DNA of 5,157 nt. Source: Gammaproteobacteria bacterium (GTDB taxonomy: Bacteria; Pseudomonadota; Gammaproteobacteria; Pseudomonadales; Halieaceae). Under the pieces are notes generated by a model that saw nothing but the letters and a program-made list of their open reading frames with translations, was not told the DNA's origin and ran no database searches. Shown here piece after piece: positions 1-4,974 of the stretch. Where the stretch lies: assembly GCA_018222695.1 (NCBI GenBank), contig JAAEZV010000139.1:1-5157 (forward strand), in the 5' to 3' direction. The position numbers and the translations under genes were made by a program. How positions within the stretch are numbered: the stretch's first letter is position 1; each line of letters begins with the position of its first letter.

Positions 1-279
1 ACCCCACTCGTTGTACATAGACTGGCCATCGGGCCACTGACCCCAGAGTATGTAGTCGTAAGGGTTAGTGACACCCGCATGCATCGGTGTCAGCACCACT
101 TGCAGATATTGGGTGCCCGCGTCTTTGGAAAACTCGCCATAACGCTCGGATTGCGCGATGACGTCCTGAAGGGTTTTACCCTCGTTTAAGGTGCAATAAG
201 TGAATTCGGAGCGTACCTCATACTCTTGGGCAACCGTGCTCATCGTAAAAAAAAGCAAACCAGCTAGTAACAGCCTCAT
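1..279 (-). CDS. Secreted hypothetical protein, N-terminal 93 residues (3' end outside window)
   Basis: This open frame runs from an ATG at 279 off the left edge of the window, so only the first 93 residues are visible. The start is supported by AAGGGG a few bases upstream. Residues 1-17 (MRLLLAGLLFFTMSTVA) form a signal peptide with probable cleavage before QEYE, so the product should be exported. The mature part has a cysteine at 29 followed by NEGKT (32-36), then VVLTP (61-65) and WGQWPDG (79-85). The same order (Cys, EGK, LTP, W-G) occurs in the downstream gene at 389-1144, so the two are likely paralogues. I recognise the pattern only as that of uncharacterised secreted proteins of marine proteobacteria; no function can be given. 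The signal peptide codons include a run of eight T. A terminator upstream (342-362) separates it from the neighbouring gene, so it probably has its own promoter in the roughly 60 bp between. Confidence 0.82.
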   Translation of the reverse strand, partial: MRLLLAGLLFFTMSTVAQEYEVRSEFTYCTLNEGKTLQDVIAQSERYGEFSKDAGTQYLQVVLTPMHAGVTNPYDYILWGQWPDGQSMYNEWG

Positions 280-341
280 AACATCCCCTTTTGATTTCTG
301 TTTCTGTCTCGCGAAGGTAATAGACCACGCCATAAAGAGAA

Positions 342-362
342 AGCCCCGCGGTCTGCGGGGCT
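342..362 (-). terminator. Rho-independent terminator of the 389-1144 gene
   Basis: A perfect 8-bp stem (AGCCCCGC / GCGGGGCT) with a 5-base loop lies 26 bases after the stop codon of the 389-1144 gene. On the minus strand it is followed by TTCTCTTTAT, a moderately U-rich tail. The plus-strand side has no T tract, so it should act on minus-strand transcription and separate this gene from the one starting at 279. Confidence 0.85.
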
Positions 363-388
363 GGGTCAGCGAATAAGAAATGTGGTGA

Positions 389-1144
389 TTAGTCTGAGCC
401 GCCAACAGGCGTCGCGTGATAAATACGCGCGTTGTCGCAGGTGTAAAGGCTGTCTTCACCATAGATGTTGTAGTAGGTGTCGCCTGCCCCTTCGATCTCG
501 CGGAGCTGATCCAGTGCCGCGCCGCGCTGCTCAAGCGACTCTGTGATCCACACGGCGTAGAAATCCATCTTTGAGTCCTTAGCCGTGCCCGGACCTGCAC
601 CCCAACGGTAGACGCCGCCGGGAAGCTCATTTTCGGTCATGAAGTCCGCCCAGGCTTGGTCGGCCTTGGCGATCTGGCCCCAGCTCACGCCTTCATTAGC
701 GGTGCAGGATCTCAGCTGGACAATGCCTGCCTCACCCGCCTTCTCGTAGGCCCTTACCGCGCGACTGGCCGAGAGCGTATGCGCGCCACATTCGACAACA
801 CTGTTGAACTCATCAATGAGGTCACCGCCCTCGCTCATCCACTGATCAGCGATGGCACCCAACTGTGCCGACGTGGGAGAGAAGCCCAACCAAACCGACT
901 CGGGCACTTCTTCGAAGGTGGCAAAAACCGGCGTGAGAACATAAGCATCGTAGGGCGCAGGATGATTTTTAGAGGCCCACTTGTCCCACTTCGCAGCCAC
1001 CTTCATCAGGTCGCCGTACCCTTTACCTTCAACATAATTACAAGCCCAGCTCTCCATCGCGGCGCGATCTTGAGCTTGAGTAACACCAGCGACGGACACG
1101 GCTAGCAGTAGTGACAACGCCACAATGAATTGACGGTACAACAT
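389..1144 (-). CDS. Secreted hypothetical protein with two copies of a cysteine-paired domain
   Basis: The protein is 251 residues when started at the ATG at 1144. That start has GGGGGAG eight bases upstream and gives a clean signal peptide (residues 1-24, ending TQA before QDR). The frame stays open up to 1306, but the added residues lack coding character and would bury the signal peptide. The mature protein appears to be two related halves. Half 1 (about 33-130) has C35, EGK (39-41), a W-rich helix ending WDKWASKN (53-60), LTP (70-72), WLG (85-87) and C119. Half 2 (about 145-243) has C147, NEG (150-152), ADQAWADFMTEN (161-172), WIT (199-201) and C236. The cysteines in each half are 84 and 89 residues apart, which suggests one disulfide per half. 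The partial gene at 1-279 has the same start-of-domain pattern. The gene stands alone, with a terminator after it. No named family or catalytic motif was recognised; function unknown. Confidence 0.88.
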   Translation of the reverse strand: MLYRQFIVALSLLLAVSVAGVTQAQDRAAMESWACNYVEGKGYGDLMKVAAKWDKWASKNHPAPYDAYVLTPVFATFEEVPESVWLGFSPTSAQLGAIADQWMSEGGDLIDEFNSVVECGAHTLSASRAVRAYEKAGEAGIVQLRSCTANEGVSWGQIAKADQAWADFMTENELPGGVYRWGAGPGTAKDSKMDFYAVWITESLEQRGAALDQLREIEGAGDTYYNIYGEDSLYTCDNARIYHATPVGGSD

Positions 1145-1237
1145 GATTAACTCCCCCTGGAGTGATTGATGCCAATCCGTGGCGAAATGAGAGGCAGCCG
1201 TTCCTAGCGCGCTCTTATTCTTTGTTGTTACTGAAAC

Positions 1238-1266
1238 ATCATACCTTGGGCCAACACGGCAGTTCG
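1238..1266 (-). promoter_or_regulatory. Weak candidate promoter for the 389-1144 gene
   Basis: On the minus strand TATGAT (1243-1238) matches five of six bases of a sigma-70 -10 box and lies about 95 bases before the start codon. The -35 position holds only a poor match (TCGAAC, 18-base spacing). A short dyad, TCGAG-5 bases-CTCGA (1264-1278), overlaps that -35 area and could be an operator. This is a guess from consensus similarity alone. Confidence 0.2.
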
Positions 1267-1311
1267 AGTCTTGCTCGACATAAAGGTCCGACTTGTGGCG
1301 ATCCATTCTTG

Positions 1312-1345
1312 CACTGCGTTGTTGCGCCTGTGCAACAACGTAGTG
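1312..1345. repeat. 14-bp inverted repeat (strong stem-loop) between two genes
   Basis: The arms CACTGCGTTGTTGC (1312-1325) and GCAACAACGTAGTG (1332-1345) pair along 14 positions with one mismatch (a possible G-U pair in RNA on one strand) around a 6-base loop. It starts 25 bases after the stop codon of the VOC gene (1371) and lies 167 bases before the start of the 389-1144 gene. Neither side has a T tract, so it is not a standard intrinsic terminator. It could be an mRNA 3'-end-stabilising hairpin, a factor-dependent terminator or a protein-binding palindrome. Confidence 0.75.
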
Positions 1346-1370
1346 AGCGAATGCGGCAGGTAACAGCCGA

Positions 1371-2540
1371 CTATTGAGCCGCGGCGGGGTAACGTATCTC
1401 GAGTGGCGGGCAATGTGCAGGCTGGGGCGGCACGGGCCTGGGGGTGAGGTCGCCCACGAGCTCTAGAAAAACGCCATCAGGATCAATCGCGTGAACAATC
1501 CCCCCGGTATCCGTGTCGGTACCCGAGCAACACGGCGCCACCTCCGATAGGAACGGCACGTCTTGCGTCTTCAGAATGGCCACAGCCCGCTCCACGTCGG
1601 GCACAGTGAGCGCGAGACGATTGATACCCTTGTGATTAATCGGAGGCGGATAGGCGGGCTCGGGATCGAACGGCGAGACCCACTGGAGTAGCCGCAGGCG
1701 ATGACGGTCGCCGCGATCAAGCGCAACATCGGCGCCGCGATAGGTAACAGGCTCATCGAAACCCCACGCAGCGGACTCCTCTGCGGTGAGCGTCTGCTCG
1801 TTGATCCAGCGCACGTTGGTATAGCCAAAGCGACGGTAAAAGGCGACCGACGCCTCGACGTCACTGACATTGATACCGATGTAGGGCATGCCCATGATTT
1901 GGGTCTGCTCGGATTTTTGGGCGGGCCTCAGGATGGGACTCTCCTCCAGCTTGAGGTAGATCCCGTCCGGGTCGCGCATGAACACAAACCGGTTACCCGG
2001 AGCACCATAGGGCTCGCTTAAAAACGCCACGCCCTGACTTTTGAGGAGCGCGTAATCTGACATCAAATCGCCGGTCATTAGCGTGGCATAGGCCATGCCG
2101 AGATGATTGGGCCTGCCATAGGGCGGCTCAGGGTTGAAAGGCACGCGCCACTGCAACAAGTCAATGCCGGTTGTGTTCTCGGCACCGGGAAACAGCAGCA
2201 CCTCGCCTTTTTCCAGTTCGTACTGACAGAGATCGAACATCCCCAAGGCACGCGCCATCGCGTGGGTATTGGTGACCGGGAAACCCGTGATGCCCTGCGT
2301 AAACCCCAGGCGTCGATAGAACTCTCGGGTAGTGTCGAAGTCTTCGGTATGAATAGCGAAATGAAAACGCGCCCAGAGACCGATATCGGTGTCAGACTCA
2401 AAAGCGATTTCGGGTGTTTGTACGGTTGCCTGAAGCTCGTAGTCCTCGCCTCTGGCTTCAAGCGATGATAAGCAGACCGCGGCCGCGAGCATTGTTGCTG
2501 CGAGATTTTGCAGCCCGGCAAAATAGGTTGGCGTTCTCAA
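1371..2540 (-). CDS. Secreted protein with two tandem VOC (glyoxalase/dioxygenase-fold) domains
   Basis: The 389-residue protein starts best at the TTG at 2540, which has GAGGGG six bases upstream and gives a signal peptide (MRTPTYFAGLQNLAATMLAA..., cleavage near residue 29, SLEA/RGED). The frame extends upstream to an ATG at 2738, but that would put 66 basic, low-complexity residues before the signal. VOC domain 1 (about 56-200) and domain 2 (about 217-362) share FYRR, LLQW (128 and 284), PF(N/D)PEP, FLSE and DPDG (190 and 353). The family folds into paired beta-alpha-beta-beta-beta modules, and members bind metals or small ligands. Aligned by eye to the usual ligands, domain 1 keeps H60 and H146 but has K197 where Glu is usual. 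Domain 2 keeps E360 but has Y220 and R308 where His is usual. Classic metal-dependent catalysis is therefore doubtful, and ligand binding is an alternative. A CC pair lies at 337-338, and the C-terminal tail (366-389) is proline-rich. It is probably a single-gene unit. The VOC assignment is firm; the substrate is unknown. Confidence 0.9.
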   Translation of the reverse strand: MRTPTYFAGLQNLAATMLAAAVCLSSLEARGEDYELQATVQTPEIAFESDTDIGLWARFHFAIHTEDFDTTREFYRRLGFTQGITGFPVTNTHAMARALGMFDLCQYELEKGEVLLFPGAENTTGIDLLQWRVPFNPEPPYGRPNHLGMAYATLMTGDLMSDYALLKSQGVAFLSEPYGAPGNRFVFMRDPDGIYLKLEESPILRPAQKSEQTQIMGMPYIGINVSDVEASVAFYRRFGYTNVRWINEQTLTAEESAAWGFDEPVTYRGADVALDRGDRHRLRLLQWVSPFDPEPAYPPPINHKGINRLALTVPDVERAVAILKTQDVPFLSEVAPCCSGTDTDTGGIVHAIDPDGVFLELVGDLTPRPVPPQPAHCPPLEIRYPAAAQ

Positions 2541-2552
2541 TGGGATCCCCTC
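2538..2552 (-). promoter_or_regulatory. Ribosome binding site that sets a TTG start
   Basis: On the minus strand GAGGGG (2552-2547) is followed by six bases and TTG (2540-2538). This spacing is ideal, and the reading frame begins a signal peptide directly after it. The in-frame ATG codons at 2738 and 2492 lack a comparable site, so the TTG is the preferred start. Confidence 0.7.
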
Positions 2553-2830
2553 GACTGACGAAAACTCTGCCCTCGAGCGAGACGCGACTGTCACTCGCAA
2601 AGTGGACGACGAAAGCATACCGGAAAAGAGCACTGAGACGCGCCACCCGATGGGCCATCCTTGGTGAGCCTTCCGTGGCTTTGTCATCCTTGACGAGGAT
2701 TTAGAGCGCCTGATGGACTCTAAGTTCGCGATATTCATAGGTAGTATTTCGCAGGACAGAAGCCCTTCGCAGGGTGCAACGGCTAAAACACATCACCGCG
2801 CCTAGAAGGAATGACATTTAGATCAGTGGC
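2541..2830. other. 290-bp intergenic region upstream of the VOC gene
   Basis: This stretch lies between the stop of the ABM-like gene (2831) and the TTG start of the VOC gene (2540). Open frames cross it on both strands, but their translations look like noncoding sequence. It should contain the VOC promoter, although I find no convincing -35/-10 pair. No U-tailed terminator is visible after the ABM-like gene; the only hairpin is a weak CCCT-GCGA-AGGG at 2763-2774. A direct repeat occurs at 2748-2773. Confidence 0.5.
2748..2773. repeat. Direct repeat TTCGCAGG, two copies 18 bp apart
   Basis: TTCGCAGG occurs at 2748-2755 and again at 2766-2773. A start-to-start distance of 18 bp places the copies on nearly the same face of the helix. 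They lie about 210-230 bases upstream of the VOC start. They could be binding half-sites or chance. Confidence 0.3.
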
Positions 2831-3346
2831 TTAACGCTGAAAGCCCGACAAACTGTTGAAGTATTCGACCTCAAACCCGTTTTCCGCGGCGAACGCCCGA
2901 TAAGCGTCAGACACTTCCCCATAGATACAAAGCCGCCCGCCCAGGGTCAGCGCCGCAATGTCGTCGGCAAAGTGGGTGATAAAGCGCTTGTCGTGAAACA
3001 GCATGGCGTCACTTTGGGTGTAGCCCTCTATAAACGTCAGCACCTGGGCATCTTCCCGCATAAACGCGCGGTACAGCACGGTGCCGGGCTCGCCCTGCTC
3101 ATTGAACTCAACCATGCGGGCTATCAGGTCACGCACTGCCCCCTGCTGACCTGGCTTAATGGGTGCTTCAAAGGTCACCAAAACGGGTAATGAGAGCGCA
3201 GCTTTCTTCTGGGAGACGGCTGGCACCGGATGGCCCCAGTCGACGTCGTCTCCGAAGGGACTGACATCCGGATCCTGAGCCAGGGACACAGGGGCCAGCA
3301 GGCTAGAGACGATTAAGGCGGTGACTGTCTGATAAAAGTGAAACAT
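2831..3346 (-). CDS. Exported ABM-like dimeric alpha/beta-barrel protein
   Basis: The product is 171 residues from the ATG at 3346, which has AAGGA five to six bases upstream. A TTG at 3376 would extend it by ten residues but has a poorer site. Residues 1-23 are a signal peptide with cleavage at SLA/QDPD. A linker rich in Asp and Pro (24-50) precedes the domain. From about 53 to 171 the sequence follows the antibiotic-biosynthesis-monooxygenase-like (ABM) pattern: strand LPVLVTFEAPIKPGQ (53-67), a helix, EPG (86-88), LYRAF (91-95), strand TFIEGY (104-109), a helix with FHDKRF (117-122), then LSGFQR at the C-terminus. Such domains form dimeric barrels; some oxidise quinol-like substrates or degrade haem, and many are uncharacterised. 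The ending and layout match the plus-strand gene at 4597-4974. It lies 61 bp downstream of the 3408-3749 gene and may be co-transcribed with it. Export is unusual for this fold. The specific reaction is unknown. Confidence 0.85.
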   Translation of the reverse strand: MFHFYQTVTALIVSSLLAPVSLAQDPDVSPFGDDVDWGHPVPAVSQKKAALSLPVLVTFEAPIKPGQQGAVRDLIARMVEFNEQGEPGTVLYRAFMREDAQVLTFIEGYTQSDAMLFHDKRFITHFADDIAALTLGGRLCIYGEVSDAYRAFAAENGFEVEYFNSLSGFQR

Positions 3347-3407
3347 GGGCGTCCTTGAGTTGATGGACCAGCCCAAACACCATAACGCTCCGCCTACGAA
3401 ATGAAAA

Positions 3408-3749
3408 TCAATGACCGCCTATGAGCGGTGCTCTTCGCCGCTGCTCTGGCGCCCTGACACACACCAGGTCGATGTCCCCAAAGGAGGGATGGTTAGCGGC
3501 ACCCCAGCGTATAAACTGGTTCAGGCCGCAAAACCTGTCGGCAATCAGGTATGGATGACGGTGGTCGTATTCGGTGTAGTCGAAAGAAATTCTCATGACT
3601 GTGCCAGCAGGCACCTTGGCGATCGCGCCGCTTGCGGCCAAATGGTCACCAAACGCCCCCTCAGGAATAACGATGTGTACGGCAGACTCGGCCAACACCC
3701 TCACCGGGCTGGCTATGCTTAGAAAAAAAACCGTTAACAACCGTTTCAC
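3408..3749 (-). CDS. Small exported protein of unknown function
   Basis: This 113-residue protein starts at a GTG (3749) with only a weak GAGG about eight bases upstream. Residues 1-20 form a signal peptide (KRLLTVFFL core, cleavage VLA/ES). The mature part is about 93 residues. It contains a strand-like start (AVHIVIPEG), an acidic and histidine-rich stretch YDHRHPY (61-67), and two cysteines (C74 and C97) that could form a disulfide in the periplasm. An Arg-rich tail (PEQRRR, 101-106) follows. I recognise no family. Eight consecutive T in the signal peptide codons are prone to slippage. The gene probably begins a unit with the ABM-like gene 61 bp downstream, because a terminator upstream (3889-3905) isolates it from the 3936-4370 gene. 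Plausible codon use, a good signal peptide and a snug intergenic fit support it as a real gene. Confidence 0.7.
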   Translation of the reverse strand: MKRLLTVFFLSIASPVRVLAESAVHIVIPEGAFGDHLAASGAIAKVPAGTVMRISFDYTEYDHRHPYLIADRFCGLNQFIRWGAANHPSFGDIDLVCVRAPEQRRRAPLIGGH

Positions 3750-3888
3750 GGCAACTGCCTCGACAAGCGGTAACTGAGGTCTCTACGAGGCTTGCTTAAA
3801 GACGGACCACCCAAAGCGAGCACAGCCTGTTGGGCCTGCCCTGCATACTTGAAAAAAACAAAGCGGCTCATACGGCCACAACAAAAAA
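3750..3888. other. Intergenic region expected to hold the promoter of the 3408-3749 gene
   Basis: These 139 bases lie between the terminator of the 3936-4370 gene and the GTG start at 3749. A promoter for the minus-strand pair should be here, but I see no clear sigma-70 boxes. Minus-strand T runs occur near 3852-3858. No gene was found. Confidence 0.4.
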
Positions 3889-3905
3889 GCCCGCTCAAGG
3901 CGGGC
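3883..3905 (-). terminator. Rho-independent terminator of the 3936-4370 gene
   Basis: On the minus strand GCCCGC, a five-base loop and GCGGGC are followed directly by TTTTTT. It begins 30 bases after the stop codon of the 3936-4370 gene. The stem with its six-T tail is a textbook intrinsic terminator. Confidence 0.92.
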
Positions 3906-3935
3906 CATTGCAGTTACCAGCACAGTCTCCAGCTG

Positions 3936-4370
3936 TCACATCACGATGTAGGCATCGTGGGTCAGCTCACCTGTGGCGGCATCAAAAACAATTTTGTCCA
4001 GATTCTGAGTGCCGTCACTGATCTTGAACAAAATATGCATGGTGAACGTCGTCCCTTCACGAAAGTAGGAACCAGAGCCGGAGCCTGAAGCGAACGTGCC
4101 GTCCTCCATTGCGCCTCTGCCCTCTCCCAGCACGGTGCCCTGAAGACCACCTGGATCAGCGGTGAGAGTGTAAGTGGTGTACACGCGGCCATACACACCC
4201 ATGTCACCAACCGCAGTGATCACGCCACCGTTCTTATTGAGGTGAATTGACGTCAGCGTCATAGGCGCACTGTCCTGACGTGGCTCAAAGGTGAGATTGC
4301 CTCCGTGATCATCAGCAATTACTGAACCGGAGAGGCATAGTGCGAAAAAAGCCAAAGCGATGTATTTCAT
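3936..4370 (-). CDS. Exported glycine-rich beta protein of unknown function
   Basis: The 144-residue product starts at the ATG at 4370 with AGGAG six to seven bases upstream. Residues 1-19 are a signal peptide (MKYIALAFFALCLSGSVIA) cleaved before DDHGG. The Cys at 12 sits in the hydrophobic core without a good lipobox, so a lipoprotein is unlikely. The mature protein has short alternating hydrophobic strands (LTSIHL, VYTTYTL, FTMHILFKI, KIVFDA) and a Gly/Ser segment (GEGRGAMEDG, then ASGSGSGSYF) around residues 80-105, which suggests a small all-beta fold such as a barrel. No mature cysteine or catalytic motif is apparent. I recognise no named family. It is a monocistronic gene: its own terminator follows, and its promoter must lie in the divergent region 4371-4596. 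Confidence 0.82.
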   Translation of the reverse strand: MKYIALAFFALCLSGSVIADDHGGNLTFEPRQDSAPMTLTSIHLNKNGGVITAVGDMGVYGRVYTTYTLTADPGGLQGTVLGEGRGAMEDGTFASGSGSGSYFREGTTFTMHILFKISDGTQNLDKIVFDAATGELTHDAYIVM

Positions 4371-4596
4371 AAAGAGCTCCTGTTTAAAGTCTAAGTAGTG
4401 GTGGCACTATTTATTAATATAGCGAAAACTCTTTGGGCGCTAGCGCTTTTCAATATCGACAGGGAATCAGAACCCACACCGGCTGAGGATACCCGGGCCT
4501 TGATTATTATCGCGACCACCTCACCGATGAGTTAGAAATATTATCGACACTGAGTCACGGTCGACGGGCTCAACGGCCTCAAGAGGAGCGACTTTG
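4371..4596. other. Divergent intergenic region with promoters for both flanking genes
   Basis: The genes at 3936-4370 and 4597-4974 point away from each other, so this 226-bp region should carry both promoters. On the minus strand the AT-rich CTATATTAATAAATAG (about 4410-4425) is a plausible -10 area, but no good -35 sits at the right spacing. On the plus strand TATTAT (4539-4544) resembles a -10 box, without a good -35. A perfect 10-bp palindrome GCGCTAGCGC lies at 4437-4446. Confidence 0.45.
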
Positions 4597-4597
4597 A
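4487..4597 (+). pseudogene. Possible gene remnant: start-less frame ending in TGATG overlap
   Basis: A frame with no ATG, GTG or TTG start reads GYPGLDYYRDHLTDELEIL and continues to a TGA at 4595-4597. That stop overlaps the next gene's ATG as TGATG, an arrangement typical of translationally coupled genes. The 36 residues look helical and charged. It may be the 3' end of a lost upstream gene, or coincidence; a stop at 4484 closes the frame. Confidence 0.2.
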
Positions 4598-4974
4598 TGC
4601 TGAACCACTATGAAAAGACGATCACTTTTATCCTGCAAATGAACGTTTTGGCTCAGGCAAACGACATCACGGTGTGGATCACTGACCGCAGCGCTCGTAT
4701 GACTCACGAGTTTAATGAAGAGAAAACCCGCCGCTTTGAATGGTTCCTCTCATCCGATCAATCCAAAGCCACTCTCATCGAGGTCTTCGATGACTGCGAC
4801 GGCGCAGTGACCCGAGTGCAGAATCTCATGTCCAGCGAGATTGCAGCCGAGTGGATGGAGCGTTTCGAGATAGAGAGCCTGACAGTCCTAGGGGACGCAA
4901 ACGACGCTTTGGCAGACGCGCTGGCATCAATGGGACCAGATATCAGAACCTATGCCGGGGGATTCACTCGGTAA
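4597..4974 (+). CDS. Cytoplasmic ABM-like dimeric alpha/beta-barrel protein
   Basis: The 125-residue protein starts at the ATG at 4597. GAGGAG (4583-4588) lies eight bases upstream, and a TTG one codon earlier is a possible alternative. There is no signal peptide. The layout fits the ABM-like family: strand KTITFILQMNV (7-17), a helix (about 22-40), FEWFLSSD at about 47-54, strand ATLIEVFDD at about 58-66, a helix, LTVLGD (about 96-101), and C-terminal YAGGFTR. Family members carry a similar E-x-W-F-L strand and a G-F-S/T-R ending. The secreted protein at 2831-3346 ends LSGFQR and has the same order of elements, so the two are probably distant paralogues. Such proteins dimerise and act on small, often quinone-like molecules, but many are uncharacterised, so the substrate cannot be named. 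It is the only plus-strand gene in the window and is transcribed divergently from its neighbour. Confidence 0.85.
   Translation: MLNHYEKTITFILQMNVLAQANDITVWITDRSARMTHEFNEEKTRRFEWFLSSDQSKATLIEVFDDCDGAVTRVQNLMSSEIAAEWMERFEIESLTVLGDANDALADALASMGPDIRTYAGGFTR

Noticed and set aside
656..1105. 149-codon plus-strand open frame
   Set aside because: It lies wholly antisense to the well-supported secreted gene at 389-1144, and its translation lacks any domain or ribosome site.
1145..1306. N-terminal 54-residue extension of the 389-1144 protein
   Set aside because: The ATG at 1144 has a strong Shine-Dalgarno site and a signal peptide directly after it.
2541..2738. N-terminal 66-residue extension of the VOC protein
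   Set aside because: The residues are basic and low in complexity, and they would place the signal peptide internally; the TTG at 2540 has a far better ribosome binding site.
1145..4000. Integron cassette array (small same-strand hypothetical genes with gaps)
   Set aside because: I found no attC-like core sites (GTTRRRY with RYYYAAC) in the gaps, and the 1312-1345 palindrome does not match that consensus.
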